NCBI RefSeq assembly: GCF_009831415.1
Contig: NZ_CP043727.1
Span: forward strand, 4,154,001-4,218,000
Length of the DNA: 64,000 nucleotides
Direction of reading: 5' to 3'
From: Yersinia canariae
GTDB lineage: Bacteria; Pseudomonadota; Gammaproteobacteria; Enterobacterales; Enterobacteriaceae
Part shown: in pieces, positions 8,330 to 17,294 of the stretch
How the letters are laid out: each line of letters opens with the position of its first letter
Numbering within the stretch: position 1 is the first letter of the stretch
Made by a program: the position numbers and the translations under genes
The notes under the pieces: model-generated
What the model saw: only the letters and a program-made list of their open reading frames with translations
Database searches by the model: none
What the model was told of the DNA's origin: nothing

Positions 8330-9763
8330 ATGAAGCAAGGTTTGCAACTCAAGTTCAGCCAACAATTGGCAATGACTCCGCAGCTACAGCAGGCTATTCG
8401 TCTGTTGCAGCTTTCTACGCTAGAACTCCAGCAGGAGATTCAGTTAGCGCTGGAGAGTAACCCCTTGCTTGAGCAAACCGATCTTCATGAAGAGATAGAT
8501 GCGAAAGAAACAGTCGACAGTGAATCGCTTGATACCCGCGAAGCGCTAGAACAAAAAGATATGCCGGAAGAACTGCCACTGGATGCTACTTGGGATGAAA
8601 TTTACACCGCCGGTACGCCATCCGGTATGGGCAATGATTACAGTGACGATGAACTGCCGGTCTATCAGGGGGAAACCACCCAAACCCTGCAAGACTATTT
8701 GATGTGGCAAGTTGACCTGACGCCCTTTTCCGAAACCGATGCTGCGATTGCGACCTCTATCGTCGATGCTGTTGATGAAACTGGCTATCTTACGGTGCCG
8801 CTAGAAGACATTCTGGAAAGCATGGGGGATGAAAACGTCGCATTGGACGAGGTTGAAGCCGTGCTCAAACGAATTCAACACTTTGATCCTATTGGTGTTG
8901 CTGCCCGTAATTTGCGTGAATGCCTGTTAGTACAATTATCGCAATATGCCAAAGACACCCCCTATCTTGCCGAAGCGCGCTTGGTTATTAGCGATTATCT
9001 GGATTTGCTAGGCAACCATGATTTCCGCACGATGATCCGTTTAAGCCGGCTAAAAGAAGATACACTTAAAGAAGCCATTGCTCTGATTCAGTCACTGGAC
9101 CCGCGCCCTGGTCAGTCTATTAATACCGGGGAGTCTGAGTATGTCATTCCTGATGTTTTGGTACGTAAAGACAAAGGGCACTGGACGGTCGAGCTTAATG
9201 CCGATAGCATTCCACGCCTGAAAATCAACCAGCAGTATGCGGCAATGGGCAGTAATACCCGTAATGACAGTGACGGGCAGTTTATCCGCAGTAATCTGCA
9301 AGAAGCAAAATGGTTGATAAAAAGCCTTGATAGTCGCAATGAAACGCTGCTGAAAGTGGCGCGCTGCATTGTAGAACAGCAAGTGGCTTTTTTTGAGAAT
9401 GGGCCTGAATTTATGAAACCCATGGTGCTGGCAGATATTGCCCAAGCCGTGGATATGCATGAGTCGACAATCTCCCGTGTGACCACGCAGAAATTCCTGC
9501 ACAGTCCTCGGGGCATTTTCGAGCTGAAATATTTCTTCTCCAGTCACGTCAATACAGAGAGCGGGGGTGAAGCTTCTTCTACCGCAATCCGTGCGCTGGT
9601 GAAAAAATTGGTTGCGGCAGAAAACCCTGCCAAACCACTGAGCGACAGTAAACTGACCACTCTATTATGTGAACAAGGCATTATGGTGGCACGGCGTACC
9701 GTCGCGAAGTACCGAGAGTCGTTATCCATCCCGCCGTCAAACCAGCGTAAACAGTTGGTTTGA
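8330..9763 (+). CDS. rpoN: RpoN, sigma-54 RNA polymerase factor
   Basis: Alternative sigma factor for enhancer-dependent promoters (nitrogen assimilation and others). Glutamine-rich region I ([20 protein letters not shown]) is followed by an acidic region II, the core-binding region, the HTH DNA-binding segment ([17 protein letters not shown]) and the C-terminal RpoN box [10 protein letters not shown]. 477 residues, full length. Head of the conserved rpoN-hpf-ptsN-rapZ-npr run. Confidence 0.97.
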   Translation: MKQGLQLKFSQQLAMTPQLQQAIRLLQLSTLELQQEIQLALESNPLLEQTDLHEEIDAKETVDSESLDTREALEQKDMPEELPLDATWDEIYTAGTPSGMGNDYSDDELPVYQGETTQTLQDYLMWQVDLTPFSETDAAIATSIVDAVDETGYLTVPLEDILESMGDENVALDEVEAVLKRIQHFDPIGVAARNLRECLLVQLSQYAKDTPYLAEARLVISDYLDLLGNHDFRTMIRLSRLKEDTLKEAIALIQSLDPRPGQSINTGESEYVIPDVLVRKDKGHWTVELNADSIPRLKINQQYAAMGSNTRNDSDGQFIRSNLQEAKWLIKSLDSRNETLLKVARCIVEQQVAFFENGPEFMKPMVLADIAQAVDMHESTISRVTTQKFLHSPRGIFELKYFFSSHVNTESGGEASSTAIRALVKKLVAAENPAKPLSDSKLTTLLCEQGIMVARRTVAKYRESLSIPPSNQRKQLV

Positions 9764-9786
9764 CCTGAACTGAGAAGGAAGACACT

Positions 9787-10074
9787 ATGCAGCTCAATAT
9801 TACCGGACATCATGTCGAAATAACCGAAGCATTACGCGAGTTTGTTACCACTAAATTTGCCAAACTTGAGCAATATTTTGATCGAATTAATCAAGTGTAT
9901 GTGGTTTTAAGTGTCGAGAAAGTAAAACAAATTGCAGAAGCGACGGTACATGTGAATGGAGGGGAGTTGCACGCAAGCTCAGAGCAGGAGGATATGTACG
10001 CCGCGATTGATATTTTGGTTGATAAACTGGCTCGCCAGTTGAACAAACACAAAGACAAATTGAAACAACATTAG
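9787..10074 (+). CDS. hpf: HPF, short ribosome hibernation-promoting factor
   Basis: Short-form hibernation factor that promotes 100S ribosome dimers in stationary phase. 95 residues of the HPF/RaiA fold (ITGHHVEITEALREFVTTKFAKLEQYFD) with the conserved basic C-terminal helix (DKLARQLNKHKDKLK). An AAGGAAG site lies eight bases before the ATG. It follows rpoN by 23 bp; an ERIC copy begins 19 bp after its stop. Confidence 0.95.
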   Translation: MQLNITGHHVEITEALREFVTTKFAKLEQYFDRINQVYVVLSVEKVKQIAEATVHVNGGELHASSEQEDMYAAIDILVDKLARQLNKHKDKLKQH

Positions 10075-10092
10075 GGGCCCTTGTTGCTGTTA

Positions 10093-10217
10093 TCTACCCG
10101 AGGTAACTCGAGTTGCAAAAAGGCGGCAACTGAGTGAATCCCCAAGAACTTACGAAATCAAGTCACTGGGGTGAACGAAGACCGCCAACCACATGCAGCT
10201 TGAAGTCGTCGGGTACA
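10093..10217. repeat. ERIC element between hpf and ptsN
   Basis: About 125 bp with CTACCC at the left and GGGTACA at the right, AACTCGAGTTGCA, GCAACTGAGTGAATCCCC and TCAAGTCACTGGGGTGAACG. It sits inside the rpoN operon, so it would be transcribed unless a terminator intervenes. Confidence 0.9.
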
Positions 10218-10247
10218 CACAGCAAAGGTTCTACACTCGCTACATAA

Positions 10248-10286
10248 CCTGATGCCAGCAGAGAAGAATATTCCGCTGGCATCAGG
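10248..10286. repeat. 12-bp perfect inverted repeat upstream of ptsN
   Basis: CCTGATGCCAGC (10248-10259) and its exact reverse complement GCTGGCATCAGG (10275-10286) are separated by 15 bases. No T-tract follows, so it is not a standard terminator. It could be an mRNA processing or stability hairpin in the hpf-ptsN junction, or an operator. Confident as structure, not as function. Confidence 0.7.
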
Positions 10287-10315
10287 CGTAAAACAGCGCT
10301 TAAGTGAAAGATGAG

Positions 10316-10798
10316 ATGATCAACGATCCAGCATTGCAATTAAGCTCGGTATTAAATATCGAGTGCACCAAAAGCTCCGTACATTGCTCAAGTAAAAAAC
10401 GGGCTTTGGAAATTATCAGCGAGTTAGCTGCCAAACAGCTCAACCTGCCATCACAGATCGTTTTCGATGCTGTATTAACCCGCGAACGTATGGGCAGCAC
10501 CGGCATTGGTAATGGTATCGCGATACCTCATGGCAAGCTGGAAGAAGATACACTGCGCGCTGTAGGTGTATTTATTCGTCTGGAACAACCTATAGCTTTC
10601 GATGCTATTGATAACCAACCGGTTGATCTATTATTTGCCTTGTTGGTTCCAGCAGATCAATGTAAAACTCACTTACACACTTTGTCTTTAGTAGCCAAGC
10701 GATTAGCTGATAAAACAGTGTGTCGTCGTTTACGGGCGGCGCAAAGTGATGACGAGCTTTATCAGATCATTACTGAATTACCGCCAGAAACAGCGTAA
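10316..10798 (+). CDS. ptsN: PtsN, EIIA-Ntr of the nitrogen-related PTS
   Basis: Phosphocarrier that receives phosphate from NPr and, in its unphosphorylated form, regulates potassium transport and other targets. The active-site His72 (in GNGIAIPHGKLEE) is present. From the ATG at 10316 the protein has 160 residues starting MINDPALQLSSVLN; a GTG at 10304 would add four residues and cannot be excluded. It shares its operon with rpoN, rapZ and npr. Confidence 0.94.
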   Translation: MINDPALQLSSVLNIECTKSSVHCSSKKRALEIISELAAKQLNLPSQIVFDAVLTRERMGSTGIGNGIAIPHGKLEEDTLRAVGVFIRLEQPIAFDAIDNQPVDLLFALLVPADQCKTHLHTLSLVAKRLADKTVCRRLRAAQSDDELYQIITELPPETA

Positions 10799-10867
10799 TC
10801 ATGCAAGGCAACGTCTGTTTTATCCGTTATACCCGGCTCTTGTTAGCCGGAATACAGGGTTCTAATA

Positions 10868-10943
10868 TATAGCCCAATAGATTTCAAGGTTCAGGTGAAC
10901 AAAAGTAGCCAACACGCCTGCAACTTGAAAGATGATGGGTATA
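10868..10943. repeat. Internally deleted ERIC-like element before rapZ
   Basis: About 76 bp: TATAGCCCAATAGATTTCAAGG at the left and GCCTGCAACTTGAAAGATGATGGGTATA at the right keep both ERIC outer arms, while most of the central core is missing. It ends 16 bp before the rapZ start codon, so the hairpin would lie next to the rapZ ribosome site. Confidence 0.75.
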
Positions 10944-10959
10944 AAGGGGAGTCACTCAC

Positions 10960-11811
10960 ATGGTGCTGATGATTGTCAGCGGCCGTTCCGGTTCAGGGAA
11001 GTCTGTTGCTTTGCGCGCATTGGAAGATATGGGCTTTTACTGCGTCGATAACTTGCCGGTGGTTCTGTTACCGCAATTGGCGAGTACACTTGCCGATAGG
11101 AATATCTCCGCTGCAGTGAGCATAGACGTGCGCAATATGCCTGAATCTCCGGAGGTATTTGAACATGCCATGACCCAACTGCCAGACAGTTTTTCACCGC
11201 AGTTGCTGTTTTTGGATGCTGACCGCAATACCCTGATTCGTCGCTACAGTGATACCCGTCGCCTGCATCCGCTGTCGACTAAAAATTTGTCATTAGAAAG
11301 TGCTATCGATGAAGAAAGCGACCTGCTGGAGCCTTTGCGCTCACGGGCTGACTTGATTATTGATACATCTGAAATGTCAGTGCATGAATTGGCTGAGATG
11401 CTGCGTACCCGCCTGCTGGGTAAACGCGAGCGCGAGCTGACCATGGTGTTTGAGTCCTTTGGCTTTAAGCACGGTATTCCCATTGATGCAGATTATGTCT
11501 TCGACGTGCGCTTCCTGCCAAACCCACACTGGGATCCGAAATTACGCCCAATGACCGGTTTGGATAAGCCCGTTATCTCCTTCCTTGATCGCCATACCGA
11601 AGTGCATAACTTCATTTACCAGACCCGCAGTTATCTGGAACTGTGGTTACCAATGCTGGAAACCAATAACCGCAGTTATCTGACGGTTGCCATTGGGTGT
11701 ACCGGCGGTAAGCACCGCTCCGTCTATGTTGCTGAACAATTGGCCGATTATTTCCGCGCTCGCGGTAAGAATGTCCAATCACGTCATCGTACTCTGGAAA
11801 AGCGTAAATAA
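10960..11811 (+). CDS. rapZ: RapZ, RNase adaptor controlling GlmZ/GlmS
   Basis: RNA-binding adaptor that senses glucosamine 6-phosphate and presents the small RNA GlmZ to RNase E, tuning cell-wall precursor synthesis. Walker A GRSGSGKS at residues 8-15, an N-terminal P-loop domain and a C-terminal RNA-binding domain ending in the basic stretch RHRTLEKRK. 283 residues. Its stop codon abuts the npr ATG directly. Confidence 0.96.
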   Translation: MVLMIVSGRSGSGKSVALRALEDMGFYCVDNLPVVLLPQLASTLADRNISAAVSIDVRNMPESPEVFEHAMTQLPDSFSPQLLFLDADRNTLIRRYSDTRRLHPLSTKNLSLESAIDEESDLLEPLRSRADLIIDTSEMSVHELAEMLRTRLLGKRERELTMVFESFGFKHGIPIDADYVFDVRFLPNPHWDPKLRPMTGLDKPVISFLDRHTEVHNFIYQTRSYLELWLPMLETNNRSYLTVAIGCTGGKHRSVYVAEQLADYFRARGKNVQSRHRTLEKRK

Positions 11812-12084
11812 ATGACTGTCAAACAGACCGTTGAGATCAAAAACAAGTTGGGGATGCACGCCAGACCCGCAATGAAATTGTTCGAGCTGGTTCAGAGTTT
11901 TGATGCAGAAGTGATGTTACGCAATGACAGTGGTACAGAAGCCGAAGCCAGCAGTGTGATAGCACTGCTGATGCTCGACTCCGCCAAAGGCCGCCAGATT
12001 GAGGTGGAGGCCACCGGGCCTGATGAGATTCAAGCACTTGCTGCAGTTATTGAGTTGTTTAATTCAGGGTTTGATGAAGATTAA
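11812..12084 (+). CDS. npr: NPr, HPr-like phosphocarrier of the nitrogen PTS
   Basis: Phosphocarrier between EI-Ntr (PtsP) and PtsN. The phosphorylatable His16 lies in [14 protein letters not shown]; 90 residues, standard length. It starts on the base after the rapZ stop. In E. coli yrbL and mtgA follow; here the pyr region follows. Confidence 0.95.
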   Translation: MTVKQTVEIKNKLGMHARPAMKLFELVQSFDAEVMLRNDSGTEAEASSVIALLMLDSAKGRQIEVEATGPDEIQALAAVIELFNSGFDED

Positions 12085-12202
12085 GTTTTAATTTTGGCGA
12101 TTCGGCATCTGAACAACCAAAACCCATCCTAATTAAGTATATTTAAAATCAAAACATACTAAGTAATCGTTTGCTAATCATAAAAAATGCGGCTTTTCCC
12201 CC

Positions 12203-12230
12203 TTGCAGAGAAATCCCACGCGAGTATAAT
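12203..12230 (+). promoter_or_regulatory. Sigma-70 promoter of the pyrLBI operon
   Basis: TTGCAG (12203-12208) and a perfect TATAAT (12225-12230) are separated by 16 bp. Transcription would start near 12238 and include the leader peptide and attenuator. The position and the AATTTGCCGGGAG sequence that follows match what I recall of the E. coli pyrBI leader. Confidence 0.8.
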
Positions 12231-12252
12231 TCGCCACAATTTGCCGGGAGAT

Positions 12253-12384
12253 ATGATGAAAAGCTGCTTGGATTTTGCCAAACATCGTCGTTTTGTTGAA
12301 AATGACCCGATTGATGGTCGACAAAATAGACTGCCAGCAGGCAGCCAGCTGCCATTCTTTCTCCTGTTGCTACACCGATCCTGA
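12253..12384 (+). CDS. pyrL: PyrL, pyrBI leader peptide for transcription attenuation
   Basis: A 43-codon leader (starting MMKSCLDFAKHRR and ending LPFFLLLLHRS) read from the ATG at 12253 (or 12256) with GGGAGAT upstream. Its stop codon lies three bases before a strong terminator. The final stretch is coded by pyrimidine-rich triplets. This is the layout of UTP-sensing attenuation: when UTP is low, polymerase pauses in the U-rich run, the coupled ribosome catches up and blocks the terminator, and pyrBI is transcribed. The sequence differs from E. coli PyrL (44 aa) but the hydrophobic end LPFF is shared. Confidence 0.8.
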   Translation: MMKSCLDFAKHRRFVENDPIDGRQNRLPAGSQLPFFLLLLHRS

Positions 12385-12387
12385 AAG

Positions 12388-12413
12388 GCCCCTCAATTGA
12401 GGGGCTTTTTTTT
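12388..12413 (+). terminator. pyrBI attenuator
   Basis: Perfect 7-bp stem GCCCCTC (12388-12394) and GAGGGGC (12399-12405) around AATT, followed by eight T. It lies immediately downstream of the pyrL stop codon and ~150 bp before pyrB, so it acts as the attenuator of pyrBI. Confidence 0.93.
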
Positions 12414-12460
12414 GTCTACTGATCGGCGCTGAATTTAACATTACTGTATGACAGCTGTTC

Positions 12461-12516
12461 ATACCCAATAGATTTCAAGTTGCAGGTAAGCAGCAACATG
12501 AAAGATTACGGGCACA
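12461..12516. repeat. Very short ERIC-like remnant before pyrB
   Basis: About 56 bp retaining only the outer arms of the ERIC palindrome: ATACCCAATAGATTTCAAGT at the left and CAACATGAAAGATTACGGGC at the right. It lies between the attenuator and the pyrB ribosome site. Confidence 0.65.
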
Positions 12517-12566
12517 AAAACACCAGGGTAGCCCGGGAACTCGGGCCACCACAGAGGAGAGCGAAA

Positions 12567-13502
12567 ATGGCCAACCCGTTGTATCACAAGCATATAATCT
12601 CAATTAACGACTTATGTCGCGAAGAACTGGAACTGGTGCTGCGTACTGCCGCCAGTCTAAAAAGTCATCCGCAACCTGAGCTGTTAAAACACAAAGTGAT
12701 CGCCAGTTGCTTTTTCGAAGCCTCAACCCGCACCCGTTTGTCGTTTGAAACCTCTATTCATCGGCTGGGCGCATCAGTCGTCGGTTTTTCTGACAGCAGT
12801 AACACCTCTCTGGGTAAGAAAGGCGAAACATTGGCCGACACCATGTCAGTCATCAGCACTTACGTCGATGCTATTGTCATGCGCCACCCACAAGAAGGAG
12901 CTGCCCGTCTTGCAGCCCAATTTTCGGGTAATGTGCCGGTGGTCAATGCCGGAGACGGGGCTAACCAGCATCCGACCCAAACTCTGCTCGATTTATTCAC
13001 TATTCAGGAAACCCAAGGGCGACTGGATAACATCAATATCGCCATGGTCGGTGATCTAAAATATGGCCGCACAGTACACTCTCTGACACAAGCGCTGGCT
13101 AAATTCAATGGCAACCGCTTCTTCTTTATCGCCCCGGATGCACTGGCAATGCCAGCTTATATCCTTGAAATGTTGGCAGAAAAAGGTATCGAATACAGCC
13201 TGCATGAAAGTATTGAAGAAGTGGTGCCAGAATTAGATATTCTCTATATGACCCGCGTGCAAAAAGAGCGTCTTGATCCCTCAGAATACGCCAACGTCAA
13301 AGCACAGTTTGTCTTACGCGCGGCTGATTTGAATGGCGCACGAGATAATCTCAAAGTGCTACACCCACTGCCACGTATTGATGAAATCACCACCGATGTT
13401 GATAAAACGCCTTATGCCTACTATTTCCAACAAGCGGGTAATGGGATTTTTGCACGTCAGGCGCTGCTGGCACTGGTATTAAACGCAGAATTGGCTCTTT
13501 AA
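12567..13502 (+). CDS. pyrB: Aspartate carbamoyltransferase, catalytic chain
   Basis: Catalyses carbamoyl phosphate plus aspartate to carbamoyl aspartate, the committed step of pyrimidine synthesis. The carbamoyl-phosphate site STRTR is at residues 53-57, with [11 protein letters not shown] and the HPTQTLLDL loop also conserved. The ATG at 12567 follows AGGAGAG; the longer upstream reading frame crosses the ERIC remnant and is not coding. 311 residues. Regulated by the attenuator upstream; pyrI follows. Confidence 0.97.
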   Translation: MANPLYHKHIISINDLCREELELVLRTAASLKSHPQPELLKHKVIASCFFEASTRTRLSFETSIHRLGASVVGFSDSSNTSLGKKGETLADTMSVISTYVDAIVMRHPQEGAARLAAQFSGNVPVVNAGDGANQHPTQTLLDLFTIQETQGRLDNINIAMVGDLKYGRTVHSLTQALAKFNGNRFFFIAPDALAMPAYILEMLAEKGIEYSLHESIEEVVPELDILYMTRVQKERLDPSEYANVKAQFVLRAADLNGARDNLKVLHPLPRIDEITTDVDKTPYAYYFQQAGNGIFARQALLALVLNAELAL

Positions 13503-13513
13503 GGGGATTGAAC

Positions 13514-13978
13514 ATGACTCAGGATTACAAACTACAGGTTGAAGCGATTAAATGCGGCACCGTGATTGACCATATTCCGGCGCAAATCGGGTTCAAATTG
13601 TTGTCGCTGTTCAAGCTGACCGCGACTGACCAGCGCATTACCATCGGGCTGAATTTGCCGTCTAAGCGCTCAGGCCGTAAAGACCTGATTAAAATAGAAA
13701 ATACCTTCCTGACAGAGCAACAAGCCAACCAATTGGCTATGTATGCGCCAGATGCGACTGTCAACCGCATCGATAACTACGAAGTGGTAAAGAAGCTAAC
13801 ACTTAGCCTGCCAGAGCATATTGATGGCGTCCTCACCTGCCCAAATAGCAACTGTATCAGCCACAACGAGCCGGTTGATTCCAGCTTTAAGGTGAAGGCC
13901 AAGCAGGGTGAGATCTACCTGAAATGCAAATATTGCGAGAAAGAATTCGATCACCAAGTGGTGCTGCAAGCGGATTAA
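13514..13978 (+). CDS. pyrI: Aspartate carbamoyltransferase, regulatory chain
   Basis: Regulatory subunit that binds CTP/ATP and holds the catalytic trimers together. The four structural zinc ligands Cys109, Cys114, Cys138 and Cys141 are all present (CPNSNC, CKYC). The ATG at 13514 follows AAGGGG and lies 11 bp after pyrB. 154 residues. Confidence 0.96.
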   Translation: MTQDYKLQVEAIKCGTVIDHIPAQIGFKLLSLFKLTATDQRITIGLNLPSKRSGRKDLIKIENTFLTEQQANQLAMYAPDATVNRIDNYEVVKKLTLSLPEHIDGVLTCPNSNCISHNEPVDSSFKVKAKQGEIYLKCKYCEKEFDHQVVLQAD

Positions 13979-13989
13979 TACTCGGCTGA

Positions 13990-14037
13990 GGCGAATATTG
14001 CTGCCTAAAAATATTTACAAAAGTGGCAATATTCGCC
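13990..14037. repeat. 12-bp perfect inverted repeat downstream of pyrI
   Basis: GGCGAATATTGC (13990-14001) and GCAATATTCGCC (14026-14037) with a 24-base loop. It begins 12 bases after the pyrI stop but is not followed by a T-tract, so it may protect the mRNA 3' end rather than terminate transcription. The 302-bp pyrI-ridA interval otherwise contains only the ERIC copy at 14112-14249. Confidence 0.65.
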
Positions 14038-14111
14038 GTCACCCGCCATCGCAAACTTAGCTCGTGTGGGTTGCTGTAATCGAGTCCATCTTTATAATAT
14101 AGAAATAATTA

Positions 14112-14249
14112 AACCCAATAGATTTCATGGCGCAGGAAAGCGGCAAACGAGAGAGTCCGGTAAGCTTACCTATGTAATATCAATTACAAGTAAGTGATTC
14201 GGGTGATTGAGCGCAACCAGCACATCTGCAATGTGAAAGATGACGGGTT
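14112..14249. repeat. ERIC element with a small core insertion, upstream of ridA
   Basis: About 138 bp: AACCCAATAGATTTCATGG at the left, GCGGCAAACGAGAGAGTCCGG, then AAGTAAGTGATTCGGGTGA and TGCAATGTGAAAGATGACGGG at the right. Roughly 12-14 extra bases (around TATGTAATATCAATTAC) interrupt the core. It ends 31 bp before the ridA start. Confidence 0.82.
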
Positions 14250-14280
14250 CCTTTCCGCATTACGTAAACCAGGAGTCTAC

Positions 14281-14667
14281 ATGTCACGCATTATCAGCAC
14301 AGAACTCGCCCCTGCCGCTATTGGCCCTTATGTTCAGGGTGTCGATCTGGGCAGCATGATCATCACTTCCGGCCAGATCCCGGTTGATCCAAAAACTGGC
14401 TTGGTCGCCGATGACGTATCCGCTCAAGCGCGTCAATCACTGGAAAATGTGAAAGCCATCGTCGAAGCTGCTGGCCTGAAAGTTGCCGATATCGTGAAAA
14501 CCACGGTATTCGTCAAAGATCTCAATGACTTCAGTACTGTTAACGCCACTTACGAAGCTTTCTTCGCAGAACATAATGCTCCCTTCCCTGCGCGCTCATG
14601 TGTGGAAGTTGCCCGTCTGCCAAAAGATGTAAAAATCGAAATCGAAGCCATCGCAGTACGTCGTTAA
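14281..14667 (+). CDS. ridA: RidA, reactive enamine/imine deaminase
   Basis: Hydrolyses 2-aminoacrylate and related enamine/imine intermediates from PLP enzymes such as threonine dehydratase. The 128-residue YjgF/RidA fold has the conserved Arg105 (ARSCVEVARLP) and Glu120. The ATG at 14281 follows AGGAG; the upstream in-frame extension lies in the ERIC element. A terminator follows. Confidence 0.96.
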   Translation: MSRIISTELAPAAIGPYVQGVDLGSMIITSGQIPVDPKTGLVADDVSAQARQSLENVKAIVEAAGLKVADIVKTTVFVKDLNDFSTVNATYEAFFAEHNAPFPARSCVEVARLPKDVKIEIEAIAVRR

Positions 14668-14686
14668 TTCTGCTGTTATTACCTCT

Positions 14687-14713
14687 ACGGCTGGTGATTA
14701 CCGGCCGTTTTTT
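14687..14713 (+). terminator. ridA terminator
   Basis: ACGGC-(T)-GGT stem pairing with ACC-(G)-GCCGT (14687-14708, one internal mismatch) and a run of six T. It lies 20 bp after the ridA stop. Confidence 0.8.
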
Positions 14714-14934
14714 AGTGTTATCCCGCGAATATTTTCTCCACCTTTCTCAATGCGCCATTGCAGATCATCATTATCAAGCTACGGCAATTTCCTGCTCAGT
14801 AATAATGCGCCTTGCTCACTAATTGCACCCAAATAGTGCTGAAATCGCTCTAATCCCCTTATTTTGCCTGTTTGAAGAGCTGGCACAGTTTATGCGTAAT
14901 CTCATATACAGCCTGTTCTGTTAGCGAGGTGATA

Positions 14935-16371
14935 ATGCTGAACATCGACCTTTCCGTATCCAGATTTTTCGATGAAATGTTACTGGCTGAAGGGAAACAC
15001 CGCAGCCATTACGACGCCTACTGGCAATGGTTACAACAGGCCGACCAGCTAACCATCGCGCGTAAACGCGAGGAAGCCGCACTGCTGTTTCATCGGGTGG
15101 GCATTACCTTTAATGTGTATGGTGACGATGACGGCGCGGAGCGGTTAATTCCTTTCGACAGTGTGCCGCGCATTATTCCCGCCAGCGAATGGCAGATGCT
15201 TGACCGTGGCATCCGCCAACGTGTTCAGGCGCTGAATGCATTTCTGCATGATATTTACCACGACCAACATATTATCAAAGCTGGCATTATTCCGGCCGAG
15301 CAAGTTCTGGCTAACGACCAATATCAGCCCTGCATGCAAGGGGTGAATTTGCATCGCGACACCTACGCACACATCATTGGTGTGGATATGGTGCGCAATA
15401 GTGATGGCCTTTATTACGTACTGGAAGACAATCTACGCACGCCATCCGGCGTCTCTTATATGCTGGAAAACCGCAAAATGATGATGCGGCTCTACCCAGA
15501 ACTGTTCGCCGAACAGCGTATCGCACCGGTTGAGCGCTACCCTTCCCATCTGTTACAAACTCTGCGCGAAAGCACCCCCGTTAATGATCCCACCGTGGTG
15601 GTATTGACACCAGGGCGCTTTAACAGTGCTTACTTTGAGCACAGTTTCCTGGCTCAGCAGATGGGAGTCGAACTGGTCGAAAGTGCTGACCTGTTCGTCA
15701 AGGAAGGGGCGGTATTTATGCGCACCACCGCCGGCCCTTGCAAGATTGATGTCATTTATCGCCGTGTCGATGATGCTTTTCTTGATCCACTGGCTTTCCG
15801 CCCTGACTCAATGCTGGGGATCCCAGGGCTGCTGTCAGTCTATCGCGCGGGCGGCGTGGTATTAGCCAATGCTATTGGTACGGGCGTCGCAGATGATAAA
15901 TCTATATATCCCTATGTGCCGGAGATGATCCGTTTTTACCTCTCTGAAGAGCCGATTTTAGCCAATGTCCCCACTTGGCAATGCCGCCAACCCGCTGATC
16001 TGTCTTATGTATTAGCCAATATTGAGCAGATGGTAGTGAAAGAAGTTCATGGTGCGGGTGGGTATGGCATGTTGATTGGCCCGGCAGCAACACAGGCTGA
16101 AATTGCCCAATTTCGCCAATTACTGCTGGCGCGGCCGCAAAACTATATTGCGCAAGAAACGCTCGCGCTCTCCACCTGCCCGACATTCATTAATAATGGA
16201 CTCGCACCACGCCACATTGATTTGCGCCCCTTTGCCCTGTCTGGCGCAGAGATTCGCTTAGTTCCCGGCGGATTAACTCGCGTAGCTCTGGCCGACGGCT
16301 CGCTGGTGGTTAACTCCTCACAAGGCGGCGGAACCAAGGACACTTGGGTATTGGAGGATGATGCATGCTAA
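14935..16371 (+). CDS. Circularly permuted ATP-grasp protein of the Anbu operon
   Basis: 478-residue protein of the circularly permuted ATP-grasp (type 2) family, predicted to form amide bonds at ATP cost; no substrate is known. Family-like segments are VLEDNLRTPSGVSYMLENR (~residues 162-180), VVVLTPGRFNSAYFEH, and VVKEVHGAGGYGMLIGP. The ATG at 14935 follows GAGGTGATA; a TTG 63 bp upstream is not supported. It overlaps the alpha-E gene by 7 bp. First gene of a four-gene operon ending in Anbu, a conserved association in Proteobacteria. Confidence 0.88.
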   Translation: MLNIDLSVSRFFDEMLLAEGKHRSHYDAYWQWLQQADQLTIARKREEAALLFHRVGITFNVYGDDDGAERLIPFDSVPRIIPASEWQMLDRGIRQRVQALNAFLHDIYHDQHIIKAGIIPAEQVLANDQYQPCMQGVNLHRDTYAHIIGVDMVRNSDGLYYVLEDNLRTPSGVSYMLENRKMMMRLYPELFAEQRIAPVERYPSHLLQTLRESTPVNDPTVVVLTPGRFNSAYFEHSFLAQQMGVELVESADLFVKEGAVFMRTTAGPCKIDVIYRRVDDAFLDPLAFRPDSMLGIPGLLSVYRAGGVVLANAIGTGVADDKSIYPYVPEMIRFYLSEEPILANVPTWQCRQPADLSYVLANIEQMVVKEVHGAGGYGMLIGPAATQAEIAQFRQLLLARPQNYIAQETLALSTCPTFINNGLAPRHIDLRPFALSGAEIRLVPGGLTRVALADGSLVVNSSQGGGTKDTWVLEDDAC

Positions 16372-17294
16372 GCCGAACAGCCAGTGAACTTTATTGGATG
16401 GCCCGTTATCTCGAGCGGGCAGAAAACATTACCCGGGTGTTGGATGTCACTAACCGGCTGTCGATGATGCCCTCCAGCAATCGCGTGAATTTTGATTTAT
16501 TAGTGCCCCTTAGCCTAAGCAATACTCAAGCCCTATTTGCTGAGCATTATCCACAAGTGTCGATGACCTACTTGTTGAATTTCTTCGTGCTCGACAGCCA
16601 TAACCCCAGCAGCATTTTCAGTTGCTTACAGATGGCCTGGAATAACGCCCATGCAGTACGCGGCAGCTTGTCGTCCGAAGTATGGGAAAGCATTAACGCC
16701 ACTTGGATTGAGATGAAACAACTGCGTCGCCAAGGGATTAGCGCCGCTGAGATTGATACGTTTTTTGACTGGGTTAAGGAGCGCTCACACCTGTTCCGTG
16801 GTGCCGTGTATGGCACATTGTTGCGCAGCGATGCGCTCTATTTCATTCGTCTGGGCACTTTGATTGAGCGAGCTGACAGTACCGCCCGCCTGTTAGATGT
16901 CAAAAACCAATTATTGGATAGTGACGATGATCCGGTGCGCGAATATTACCGGATGGACACCTTGCTACGCGCCGTCAGCGCCCGTGAGGCATACCACAGT
17001 TTATATAAGCAACAACTCAGCCGCGAGGCGATTGCTGAATTGCTGATTTTACGTAATGAAATCCCCCGTTCCCTATTGGCTTGCGTCAACGATATGGAAC
17101 AACAGTTGGCATTAATTGGCGGCAATCGCAGTCATCAGCCCCGACGGCTGGTCAGTATTTTGCTTGCTGAGTTGCGTTTTAGCAGCATCACGGATGTCAT
17201 GGCCGACGGCCTGCACGTCTACCTGATGGATTTTTTAGGCAAGATAAATGCTATCGCCGACAGCATTCGTCAAACCTATCTGGAGGTCCAATGA
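16365..17294 (+). CDS. Alpha-E domain protein of the Anbu operon
   Basis: 309-residue alpha-helical protein of the alpha-E family (opening MLSRTASELYWMARYLERAENITR; a second helix set around YFIRLGTLIERADSTARLLDVK). The repeated ARxxER / IERADxTAR helices are typical. Biochemical role unknown; always near ATP-grasp and transglutaminase-like genes. It overlaps both neighbours (7 bp and 4 bp), indicating tight translational coupling. Confidence 0.9.
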   Translation: MLSRTASELYWMARYLERAENITRVLDVTNRLSMMPSSNRVNFDLLVPLSLSNTQALFAEHYPQVSMTYLLNFFVLDSHNPSSIFSCLQMAWNNAHAVRGSLSSEVWESINATWIEMKQLRRQGISAAEIDTFFDWVKERSHLFRGAVYGTLLRSDALYFIRLGTLIERADSTARLLDVKNQLLDSDDDPVREYYRMDTLLRAVSAREAYHSLYKQQLSREAIAELLILRNEIPRSLLACVNDMEQQLALIGGNRSHQPRRLVSILLAELRFSSITDVMADGLHVYLMDFLGKINAIADSIRQTYLEVQ

